From: Proteobacteria bacterium UBA6492 | GTDB lineage: Bacteria; Pseudomonadota; Gammaproteobacteria; UBA6429; Thiohalophilaceae | Direction: 5' to 3' | Length of the DNA stretch: 8,634 nt | Assembly: GCA_002436485.1 (NCBI GenBank) | Contig: DJMK01000118.1 | Location: forward strand, 1-8,634 | Part shown: positions 1 through 6,144 of the stretch, in pieces | Position numbering within the stretch: position 1 is the stretch's first letter | How the letters are laid out: the number at the start of each line of letters is the position of its first letter | Program-made: the position numbers and the translations under genes | The notes under the pieces: generated by a model | What the model was told of the DNA's origin: nothing | What the model saw: the letters and a program-made list of their open reading frames with translations, nothing else | Database searches by the model: none

Positions 1-1623
1 AAAGAAAGCCGGATCCAGCGTGTCATTAAAAGTAACGTTGTCAATAATCTCGGTGAAATTGAACAAACGCACGCGATAACGCAGCGTATCGCCCGGGGCA
101 GCTGTCAATGCCGGAAACTCACCTGTTGTTACGTTCTGGGCTGTCTTTTGAAATAAATAGCCGGACAATGCCGCAGTGATAACATGCCTGTCCTGGAAAT
201 CATTTACTGTTGGTGAACCATCGGTGAGTGTATTGTTGAAGGTAATACGATTGATACCTGGAGTTTCATCGGCGCTGTAATATTGAGTTGCACCGGCAAT
301 ATTAATCAGTTGCACACCGTCACCAGCGATGGTGGTATCAGGATCCAGTTCAGATTGATAGGTGATAATTAAACGTTCGGTTGGTCCTATCGCTGCCTGG
401 GGGCTTAACATGGTGAAACTCAGCTCACAGGTAGGCGCACCGGTATAACTCACGGAGTAATCAGTGCCCTGCGCCAACACACCCGACACCGGCGTGATTC
501 CATCCGCAGCAAATACCTGGGCAGTAACCGTAGCGGTCGGATCAAAATCACACATGCCAACATCGGCTGTATCTGGAAGCAAATCAAGAACCGTTGTATC
601 CCATGCAGAACTGCCACCGATGTTTTGCACATCAATGGTAAAGGTTGTTGTTGCACCGATATTGATTGCGGTATCGGGATTGCTCTTGGTAACGACGAGA
701 TTGGGACCACCAATCGTTAATGGCGGGGTTACACCGTTTTCACCCGGCAGGGGATCGAAAAAGGTAGGCACACCATCAATTTCAATCAGACGTCCAAACT
801 CCCAGGTTGCCGTATTGATAAACTGGGTGCCGATTGTATTGGTATCATCGGCAACGACCGTGATTTCTATCTGAATCTGATCGCCTGCCGGAATGATGAT
901 GCCTGGATTAGCCGCAGGATTGATATCAAAGGTAAGCAGACCGTTATTATCAGTAAAGGTATGTGGTACGGCCGCCCCGCTACCCACCCAGGTTACTGTT
1001 GGTGTACCAACAACGGTAAGATCAGCACCGGTCGCATTCAGGTCATCGATAATAGTAATGCTGTGCAGGTCATTGGCAGAACCAAAGTTATTTATATAGG
1101 TACCGCTGACCGGGTCATACAGGACAGGGATAGTCAGCGTATAGGTAAAGGGCTCGCCGATACCCACCGTAGTGACACCAGGCGGGTTTTGTTTATTAAT
1201 CGCCTCGACCGGAATAAACAAATCCTGGCAATTATTCTTTGAGCCATAATCAGCACCATTCACAAACCAGATGCGGTGATCAATATTGGCGCAAGCCATG
1301 TTGCCGGTAAAAATTACATTATTGAAGGTAATCAGATAAACCGATGGATCATTGGTCTGGAAGTTAAGTGTAGCGGTCAGCGGATTACTGGCACTAAAAT
1401 TAACAAAGGTACAGTCCTGATCAATTGTGATTTGGGTAGGAAACGGATCTGCGACAGTGCCTGCGTATGAACCACCAAGTTCAGCCCTTTGACTGCCGTC
1501 TACAACTCCATTGAACGGTGCATCTGAGCAGAACAGGCCAGCATTGGCATTAGCGACTGCACCCAGCAACAAGGTTGCTGATAAAAGTAATTTTCGAGAA
1601 AGTCGGGCGAGGCAGCTACTCAT
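1..1623 (-). CDS. Secreted DUF11-repeat surface protein, 3' end outside window
   Basis: Reading leftward from the ATG at 1623, the frame stays open for 541 codons to base 1, so the C-terminus is missing. A GGAG ribosome site lies 5 nt before the ATG (1629-1632). Residues 1-28 form a Sec signal peptide: basic n-region (R7, R10, K11), hydrophobic core LLLSATLLLGAVA, and an ANANA cleavage site before G29. The mature N-terminal domain (about 29-145) has four cysteines (C32, C71, C111, C132) that could form disulfides. DUF11/TIGR01451-like beta-sandwich repeats follow at about 150-205, 307-360 (PNLVVTKS, then FTIDVQNIGGSSAWDTTVLD) and from 488 (GYLFQKTAQN, then DTLRYRVRLFNFTEIIDNVT) to the edge. 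C358 and C399 may pair. Composition is rich in Thr, Asn, Asp and Gly and poor in Lys, as in exported repeat proteins. The family is usually extracellular, fimbrial or adhesin-like; the role here is inferred. No sorting signal or anchor is visible because the end is missing. Confidence 0.88.
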   Translation of the reverse strand, partial: MSSCLARLSRKLLLSATLLLGAVANANAGLFCSDAPFNGVVDGSQRAELGGSYAGTVADPFPTQITIDQDCTFVNFSASNPLTATLNFQTNDPSVYLITFNNVIFTGNMACANIDHRIWFVNGADYGSKNNCQDLFIPVEAINKQNPPGVTTVGIGEPFTYTLTIPVLYDPVSGTYINNFGSANDLHSITIIDDLNATGADLTVVGTPTVTWVGSGAAVPHTFTDNNGLLTFDINPAANPGIIIPAGDQIQIEITVVADDTNTIGTQFINTATWEFGRLIEIDGVPTFFDPLPGENGVTPPLTIGGPNLVVTKSNPDTAINIGATTTFTIDVQNIGGSSAWDTTVLDLLPDTADVGMCDFDPTATVTAQVFAADGITPVSGVLAQGTDYSVSYTGAPTCELSFTMLSPQAAIGPTERLIITYQSELDPDTTIAGDGVQLINIAGATQYYSADETPGINRITFNNTLTDGSPTVNDFQDRHVITAALSGYLFQKTAQNVTTGEFPALTAAPGDTLRYRVRLFNFTEIIDNVTFNDTLDPAFF

Positions 1624-1693
1624 GGCTGCTCCGGAAGGAGTCCAGATAGACTGCAACAAGATTCTACTGGGGGAAATACATACAGTCGAACTG

Positions 1694-1727
1694 CCGGTGA
1701 TAAAACAAAAAATATTGTTCTCGCCGG
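1694..1727 (-). repeat. Imperfect stem-loop in the leader of the DUF11 gene
   Basis: CCGGTGA (1694-1700) pairs with TCGCCGG (1721-1727), with one G-T wobble. An inner ACAA (1705-1708) pairs with TTGT (1715-1718) around an A-rich loop. It lies about 70-105 nt before the ATG, where it could act in the mRNA leader or as an operator. The A/T-rich middle is a poor RNA stem, so function is uncertain. Confidence 0.25.
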
Positions 1728-1827
1728 TTGTATCGATTGCACTCGCAAACCTGACAGGCCTGCCAATTCATCCCGCAACATTGATCATGCGCCTCTATTG
1801 CTACCTGTCTGCCTTCCCGCAAAACAG

Positions 1828-1912
1828 GTTTGGTATATGTTTATTGTTCATATTTATTACTGCTCCTTTACCTAACTTCCTGATGAATGTTTTAATTACA
1901 CATATACCCAAC
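1828..1912. repeat. Long-spaced 15-bp inverted repeat
   Basis: GTTTGGTATATGTTT (1828-1842) recurs in inverted orientation at 1898-1912, with 13 of 15 positions matching and 55 bp between the copies. The shared core is GGTATATG. Two facing copies in an intergenic region could be a pair of regulator-binding sites, but chance is not excluded. Confidence 0.3.
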
Positions 1913-1945
1913 AATAGAAACTTAACCCTGCTTCCTCATGACTCG

Positions 1946-1970
1946 CCTGCCTGGCTATGTAGCCGGCAGG
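1946..1970 (-). terminator. Hairpin over the operon's last stop codon
   Basis: The last sense codons of the TonB-like gene and the bases after them form an 11-bp stem with one bulged base and a 4-nt loop (arms 1946-1956 and 1961-1970). The TAG stop (1955-1957) lies at the loop edge. There is no run of T after the stem on the minus strand, so it is not a standard intrinsic terminator. It could protect the mRNA 3' end or pause polymerase. Confidence 0.25.
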
Positions 1971-3286
1971 AAATCAATTGGGTACAGGATGGTGATTGTG
2001 GGCACGCCTTCCTTCGCCCCAAACTTGAATGTCTTGACACGTTGTACAATCTTGGTTGTAAGAGATTTAGAATCAAGATCTGTCGACTCAACACTGCAAG
2101 CTGACACACTGCCATCTGGCTCAATGGTGATACGCATGATCATCTTGCCCTGCAGGGTCGGATTCTTGCGTAATTCCCTGTTATAGATCCGATAGAGTGC
2201 GGCCTTGTAGCGATCGAACACGATTTGTATTTCTTCATCGGTGCGGGATGGTCCTGGTCCGTCACTTAGTGGCCTGTCATCGGCTGCATTGGTACCAATA
2301 CCACTCTCGACCCGGGTAAACGCTACGCCTGCCACCTCGGTACGCCCGGTACCAACAGAACGGCTGACAGACGAGCTCTTGACGCCACTACTACCTGTTG
2401 TAGCTTGCGAGGTGATAATGGAACGCTGTGGTAAACGGGATTGTGAACCGGAGTTTGTTAGATCGGCGGCTGCACCAAGCTTGGCTTCAGTCTGATCTTT
2501 TAAAAGGTCAGCGAAGTCGTTTTTAAGTGCCAACAATCCTGATTTGGCTGCTTTCTTCTTGGCCTGCTGCTTTTGTTTTTCCGTCGGCTTGGGTTTTTCT
2601 TTCTCAATCTTCTTTTGCTTTGGTGGCGGCTTTGGCTTTTCTTTCTTGATCAACTTGGCCAAACGTTCTGGTATTTCAATAACTTCAACACGCTCCGGAA
2701 TAGGTACGTTATACATTGGAATCAACAGGCCACCCAGAATGGCATATAACAAGAAAAGCAACAGTATCTTACGATAGCGTTTTTCGTCCCGGTCCTGCTT
2801 GGTCCAGGGCATGACCATCATGCGGTAAGGAATTGACGAGATTTCTCGCTCTATAATATAGAAATCTTTGCTCTCTTCTTCGCGGCGTCGAATATCATCG
2901 ATGTCGTCGAGCAAATATTCGATCTCTTCCTTTTTGCGCTTGATATCTTCGACAGTGCGATCATGACGCGCTGTAATATTGCTGATTTTGCGTTCAAAAT
3001 AGGAAGATTTACTGCGCAGTTCATCCAGTGTTTTTATCTTCGATTCGTCGTCAGCCAGTCCATTCCAGAATAATTCACCCGCATTGAGCTCTTCCAGTTT
3101 GTCCAGCCCGGCGACAACACCGGATAGCACTTCATATTTTTCACGTTCTTCCGCGATTTCTTCTAGTTCAGCATTGATCGAGACCAGCTCTTCCTCGTGA
3201 CGCTTTATCTCGGCACGATGCACATCTATCTGGTTGTATAATTCACCGACTTCAACTGACTGGTTGGTTGGATTTGTTGCTGCCAT
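1955..3286 (-). CDS. TonB-like inner-membrane protein, AgmX/PglI (GltG/GltJ-type) C-terminal domain
   Basis: 443 residues. Residues 1-172 are predicted cytoplasmic and charged, with coiled-coil segments at about 15-50 and 95-150. One membrane helix (about 174-192, ILLLFLLYAILGGLLIPMY) follows the basic stretch DEKRYRK. The periplasmic part starts with a Lys/Pro-rich spacer (210-240, KKEKPKPPPKQKK), then a Ser/Thr/Gly-rich linker (276-350). The C-terminal domain (about 352-441) has RYKAALYRIYNRELRKNPTL, QGKMIMRITIEPDGSVSACS and KTFKFGAKEGVPTITILYPI, the pattern of the AgmX/PglI domain rather than classic TonB. In the Myxococcus machines, proteins of this type link the TolQR motor to the outer envelope. 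The gene starts 4 bp after the second ExbD gene and is the last of the operon. The ribosome site is weak (GGGTAG), suggesting coupling. The long N-terminal extension is unusual. Confidence 0.88.
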   Translation of the reverse strand: MAATNPTNQSVEVGELYNQIDVHRAEIKRHEEELVSINAELEEIAEEREKYEVLSGVVAGLDKLEELNAGELFWNGLADDESKIKTLDELRSKSSYFERKISNITARHDRTVEDIKRKKEEIEYLLDDIDDIRRREEESKDFYIIEREISSIPYRMMVMPWTKQDRDEKRYRKILLLFLLYAILGGLLIPMYNVPIPERVEVIEIPERLAKLIKKEKPKPPPKQKKIEKEKPKPTEKQKQQAKKKAAKSGLLALKNDFADLLKDQTEAKLGAAADLTNSGSQSRLPQRSIITSQATTGSSGVKSSSVSRSVGTGRTEVAGVAFTRVESGIGTNAADDRPLSDGPGPSRTDEEIQIVFDRYKAALYRIYNRELRKNPTLQGKMIMRITIEPDGSVSACSVESTDLDSKSLTTKIVQRVKTFKFGAKEGVPTITILYPIDFLPAT

Positions 3287-3290
3287 TTTT

Positions 3291-3812
3291 CTACCCGTTT
3301 CCGGCCTCCCCGTTCAGGTTTTGTGATGCTTTTTGTATGACTGCCATTGAGATTTTTTCATAACCAGCAAAAGTACAACTGGACATCACCTTTTTTAATA
3401 CTCTGAATGGCACAGTTTTATGTGAAAGAATGGTAACTTCATTGCTTTCGGAAACTGCCTTGGTGCTTACGCCTATAACATTACTTTTTATTTCTTTTAG
3501 CTTGTTGCTGATTTCGAGGACAGCATCTTGCTTTGTTTTAATAACTGATTGATAAGATACGATTGGCTCACCCTGCACTGTAATATTTTCCAGTGACACC
3601 ACGATGACGACTGTTTCCCTGGGCTTGGTTTCGACAATCGAGTCAGGTAATGTGATTTTTTTTGGTTGCGTCAGCACCTCACTGTTGGATGAATTCACCA
3701 GAAGAAAGAAAACCAGAATGGTAAATACATCCATTAGTGATGTCAGGTTCATCGCCGGAACCTTGTTCTGATTAGCATTACCCATGCGCCTTATCCGCCG
3801 TGATGTCTTCAT
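3291..3812 (-). CDS. ExbD/TolR-type stator subunit 2, membrane Asp present
   Basis: 173 residues. A short basic cytoplasmic tail (MKTSRRIRRMG) is followed by one membrane helix at about 25-43 and a periplasmic domain. The start of the helix reads MNLTSLMDVFTILVFFLL, so D28 sits where ExbD (D25) and TolR (D23) of E. coli carry the aspartate that takes part in proton flow. The periplasmic domain ends with VTILSHKTVPFRVLKKVMSS and GYEKISMAVIQ, the usual ExbD beta-alpha-beta fold. The start overlaps the stop of the preceding ExbD gene by 4 bp (ATGA), with GGAG 7 nt upstream (3820-3823), so the two are probably translated together in similar amounts. It should form the proton-using arm of the channel with the TolQ-like protein. 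It corresponds to AglQ or AglS of Myxococcus; I cannot tell which. Confidence 0.93.
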   Translation of the reverse strand: MKTSRRIRRMGNANQNKVPAMNLTSLMDVFTILVFFLLVNSSNSEVLTQPKKITLPDSIVETKPRETVVIVVSLENITVQGEPIVSYQSVIKTKQDAVLEISNKLKEIKSNVIGVSTKAVSESNEVTILSHKTVPFRVLKKVMSSCTFAGYEKISMAVIQKASQNLNGEAGNG

Positions 3813-4318
3813 GGGGCTTCTCCAATCGACATATCAGGGAACAACTCAGCTTTTTGCATTTCGGGATTTCCGTCATCACCTATGACATTGGGATCGGGTA
3901 TTTCAACCATCCGCACTGTATCCATGACACGTATCATTGTTTCGTACTGGATATCTTCTTCGATCAGGATAGTTGCCTCTGTGACCTCCGGATAATTCTT
4001 TTTGATTTTCTGCAATACGTCAGAAAGGCTTTGCAAATCATAATCAGCGTCTTTTCTCCTGCTAATACTTGCAACCACACTGCGGCCATTTGCTATCTCC
4101 AGTCCTTTGGTACGTATTATTACTTCTACTGTCACCCTTGGTTTGTTGACATTACCGCTCGCACCACTTGGCAAATCCAGTTCCATGATAGTGATACGTG
4201 AGAAAACTGCCGTAATCAGTAGAAACGGTACAAGCACAACCATCAGATTCAAAAAGGTGGTGACATCCAGTTCTGGTGGTTCCTGGTTAGCCGCCTGGTA
4301 ATGATGTTTACGTAACAT
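3809..4318 (-). CDS. ExbD/TolR-type stator subunit 1, membrane Asp replaced by Asn
   Basis: 169 residues. The hydrophilic tail (1-16) leads into LDVTTFLNLMVVLVPFLLIT, a helix at about 21-43. The family pattern is LDVTPFIDVMLVLL. The pore aspartate is Asn here (N24) and the following Val-Met is Leu-Met, while D18 is an ordinary juxtamembrane residue. The periplasmic part (44-169) has ExbD-like features (VTVEVIIRTKGLEI, DADYDLQSLSDVLQKIKKNY, TILIEEDIQYETMIRVMDTV) and an acidic, Pro-rich C-terminal tail. The gene begins 7 bp after tolQ with only a weak ribosome site and overlaps the next ExbD gene. A subunit without the proton-binding residue may be structural within a mixed ExbD pair. Family assignment is firm; function of the substitution is inferred. 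Confidence 0.92.
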   Translation of the reverse strand: MLRKHHYQAANQEPPELDVTTFLNLMVVLVPFLLITAVFSRITIMELDLPSGASGNVNKPRVTVEVIIRTKGLEIANGRSVVASISRRKDADYDLQSLSDVLQKIKKNYPEVTEATILIEEDIQYETMIRVMDTVRMVEIPDPNVIGDDGNPEMQKAELFPDMSIGEAP

Positions 4319-4325
4319 ATACTTT

Positions 4326-4973
4326 TTAGCCTTCCTGGCGTCTTGAGTTCATCGAAATAATGCTCAGGGTTTTTACTGAGGCCATTTCCAGGCTGTTAAC
4401 TATTTCTCCTGTTTTGGAATTAAGAACAACATAGAAAATTAACAGGGGTATACCTGCCATCAAACCAAACGCCGTGGTGTTCATGGCAACGGAGATACTG
4501 GCTGACAGCAGGTCGGCCTTTTCTGCCGGGTTAGCATTGGCAACGGCTGTAAATGCCTCAATCAAACCCATGATGGTACCTAACAATCCGAGCAAGGTTG
4601 AAATGTTTGAAAACAACGCCACATAGGGGGTTCGTTTCTGTAACTGCGGAATGATTTCCATCATGGTTTCTTCCATAGCAATCTCGATATCTTCGCGACG
4701 ACGAACCGCTCCCTGGCGCGCCAACCCAACACTTAACAAATGACTGATTGTAGAAGTATTGTTTTCTGTCATCTCGCGAGCGGTTTCAAAATCACCTTCG
4801 GTCAGAACAGGATGCAGTTTTGTCCACATCTCACGATTTGCATTCCTTATGCTGTTCAGTTTCAGCCAGCGCTCCACGACAATGGCGAGACCAAATGCGA
4901 ATACAATGAGAATCGGGTACATAAACGCCCCGCCTGTCTGAAAAAATCTCATAAACGCATCAATAATGCCCAT
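4326..4973 (-). CDS. MotA/TolQ/ExbB-family proton channel subunit
   Basis: 215 residues with the family's three membrane helices at about 16-34, 117-141 and 160-184. The cytoplasmic loop (36-115) contains REDIEIAMEETMMEIIPQLQ, the typical amphipathic stretch before helix 2. Helix 2 carries LLGLLGTIMGLIEAF with T133, and helix 3 carries SVAMNTTAFGLMAGIPLL with T166/T167, matching the conserved pore threonines of ExbB and TolQ. The protein should form the pentamer around the ExbD pair and turn proton flow into movement. GAGGA (4981-4985) lies 7 nt before the ATG. It is the single TolQ-type gene, followed by two ExbD-type genes, as in the aglR-aglQ-aglS set of Myxococcus and unlike the usual 1:1 pair of exbBD. 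Downstream partners are the two ExbD proteins and the AgmX/PglI-type protein. Confidence 0.95.
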   Translation of the reverse strand: MGIIDAFMRFFQTGGAFMYPILIVFAFGLAIVVERWLKLNSIRNANREMWTKLHPVLTEGDFETAREMTENNTSTISHLLSVGLARQGAVRRREDIEIAMEETMMEIIPQLQKRTPYVALFSNISTLLGLLGTIMGLIEAFTAVANANPAEKADLLSASISVAMNTTAFGLMAGIPLLIFYVVLNSKTGEIVNSLEMASVKTLSIISMNSRRQEG

Positions 4974-5002
4974 TTTTACGTCCTCTTAAATTACAATTTC
5001 AG

Positions 5003-5305
5003 TTATTCAATTACCGTGGCAGAATAAAAATCCAGCTCACGCTGAAACACTTCCTTATCTACCGGCACCATTTTTTCATTTAACAAGCTCGATGAAAGAA
5101 AATTCTCATCACCAAGTTCTGAACCTTTCCATGGAACAATAAAGAGCGACTTCGGTGCTTCTTCATTTCCCATGATCGATATACCTGATAATTCCTTTGC
5201 CTCGTTTTTTTTCTTATCCTTTGCCTGCGCAGGCGATATCAATGCAAGCAAAAGAAATATGTAAGTAGCTTTTTTAATCGTTTCAGTCATGTTGTTACTG
5301 GTCAT
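5003..5305 (-). CDS. Small secreted protein of unknown function within the motor operon
   Basis: 100 residues. Residues 1-28 look like a Sec signal peptide: basic KK at 11-12, core ATYIFLLLALI, and SPAQA before K29. The mature part is about 72 residues, very polar at first (KDKKKNEAKE), then ELSGISIMGNEEAPKSLFIV, PWKGSELG and a C-terminal segment ending FQRELDFYSATVIE. It has no cysteine and no lipobox, so it should be free in the periplasm or bound to a partner. It starts 4 bp after the TPR lipoprotein stop, with AAAGGA (5315-5320) at about 9 nt; the alternative start M6 has no ribosome site and would shorten the signal peptide n-region. It ends 29 bp before the TolQ-like gene. I do not recognise a named family. 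Its fixed place between lipoprotein and motor suggests a part of the same complex. Confidence 0.82.
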   Translation of the reverse strand: MTSNNMTETIKKATYIFLLLALISPAQAKDKKKNEAKELSGISIMGNEEAPKSLFIVPWKGSELGDENFLSSSLLNEKMVPVDKEVFQRELDFYSATVIE

Positions 5306-5309
5306 CGAT

Positions 5310-5921
5310 TTACATCCTTTGCTTTACGTCTGCCACCCAGATCTGTACCTGTTTATCTTCCGGCTGCAAATTTAAATACTGCTCATACTGCTCCAGCGCG
5401 CACTTCAAATCCTGCAAATACAGATCGCATAACACACCGAGGTTTTTTCTGGCAGGCAGAAACTCCGGATACCGGGTCAGTACTTCTTGATACAATTGTC
5501 TAGCCTCCGTAAAACGTCCTGTCTTGCGATACACCAGGGCCATTTCATTGTTTGCAGCCGGGTGTGTCTTGTTCAACTTAAGCGCCTTGATCAGGCTTTG
5601 TTCAGCTTTATCCAGCTGGTCTGTCGCAATATATGCAATGCCAAGATTAATGTATGGGCTGGTAAATTTACTCGTCTTGCCAGTCACCGCACGTAGTAAC
5701 TGGATTGCCTCTTCATATTTACCCGCCTTCATCAGCACGACAGCCTTGCCAAATTCCTCCCTGACCTCTTCAGAGACACTATAATTTTCGGTAATTTCAA
5801 TAGTTTCTTGAGTGTCATTGGTTGTCGTTGTAGCGCAACTGGAAAGCAAAAACGCATAAACGAGTATCATTCCGGTTAATTTTTTTGCCTTAAATCCGAA
5901 CTGATTCACATTTCCATGCAT
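5310..5921 (-). CDS. TPR lipoprotein (GltE/AglT-like by position and type)
   Basis: 203 residues. The N-terminus is a lipoprotein signal: KAKK, core LTGMILVYAF, then lipobox L26-S27-S28-C29. The residue after the lipidated Cys is Ala, not Asp, so sorting to the outer membrane is expected. A Thr-rich linker (31-50) precedes four TPR units at about 53-86, 87-120, 121-154 and 155-189, with typical signatures such as INLGIAYIATDQLDKAEQSL and ALVYRKTGRFTEARQLYQEV. A pair of cysteines in the last repeat (C165, C174) is unusual. TPR lipoproteins act as docking scaffolds; in the Myxococcus Glt/Nfs machine GltE is such a protein. This one is first in the six-gene operon, about 80 nt below the proposed promoter. 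A GAGGGCGG stretch lies just before the ATG. Similarity to other TPR lipoproteins such as PilF/PilW type is possible, but the neighbours favour the motor complex. Confidence 0.92.
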   Translation of the reverse strand: MHGNVNQFGFKAKKLTGMILVYAFLLSSCATTTTNDTQETIEITENYSVSEEVREEFGKAVVLMKAGKYEEAIQLLRAVTGKTSKFTSPYINLGIAYIATDQLDKAEQSLIKALKLNKTHPAANNEMALVYRKTGRFTEARQLYQEVLTRYPEFLPARKNLGVLCDLYLQDLKCALEQYEQYLNLQPEDKQVQIWVADVKQRM

Positions 5922-6144
5922 AAATCCGCCCTCAAGTGCTGTTTTGCGACAGGTATTTCTAACTTTTTGAAATATTTCACACTTTCAAACATTTTTTTGC
6001 TATTTATTGTCCTGGTGGCTCGCATGAGCATATTTGTGATCATGATCACACTTCCCTTGATGGTTATGCTGATCCGACTGCACAGCACATCTCGTATGAC
6101 TCGTGTTTCATTTTGTCTTGTCTGCGACGTACTTTTCATTTTGT
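5922..6144 (-). promoter_or_regulatory. Intergenic control region upstream of the six-gene operon
   Basis: These 223 bp lie between the large TPR gene and the TPR lipoprotein gene, while the genes that follow are packed tightly. It holds the CRP-type site (6035-6050), AT-rich sequence below it, and smaller palindromes: TGAAATATTTCA at 5968-5979 and TTTGAAA/TTTCAAA at 5966-5989. A possible -10 (GACAAT, 6011-6006) would place the start of transcription near 5999-6001. That puts the CRP site at about -42, the class II position. No terminator for the large TPR gene is evident, so readthrough from upstream is also likely. Confidence 0.5.
6035..6050. promoter_or_regulatory. CRP/Vfr-type operator, perfect palindrome
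   Basis: TGTGATCATGATCACA is a perfect 16-bp palindrome and an exact fit to the CRP consensus TGTGA-N6-TCACA. It does not fit the FNR half-site pattern TTGAT-N4-ATCAA. It sits in the only long gap among the motor genes and about 115 bp before the TPR lipoprotein start, as expected for an activator site. That CRP itself binds it is inferred from the consensus. Confidence 0.65.

Larger units (their letters stand above)
1624..1954. other. Gene-free leader/intergenic region with inverted repeats
   Basis: These 331 bp separate the TonB-like gene from the DUF11 gene and carry no convincing reading frame. The region is AT-rich in patches and holds three inverted repeats: a hairpin over the upstream stop codon, a long-spaced repeat at 1828-1912 and a stem-loop at 1694-1727. 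I could not find a good -35/-10 pair on the minus strand. The length still suggests that the DUF11 gene has its own promoter here. Confidence 0.6.

Noticed and set aside
464..874. 136-residue plus-strand frame, and similar plus-strand frames at 893-1470
   Set aside because: They are antisense to the DUF11 gene, have no ribosome sites, and give compositions typical of shadow frames.
1785..1840. Tiny minus-strand frame MNNKHIPNLFCGKADR after an AGGAG sequence
   Set aside because: Only 16 codons, ribosome site 11 nt away, and no leader-peptide features. Likely chance.
1511..2104. 197-residue plus-strand frame across the DUF11 start, the gap and the end of the TonB-like gene
   Set aside because: It is antisense to two supported genes and shows no domain or signal. 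The minus-strand genes have clear family motifs.
1955..4973. Reading the cluster as an ordinary TonB-ExbB-ExbD iron-uptake system
   Set aside because: Two unequal ExbD genes, an AgmX/PglI-type C-terminal domain, two TPR proteins and no visible outer-membrane receptor fit the Agl-Glt/Nfs type better.
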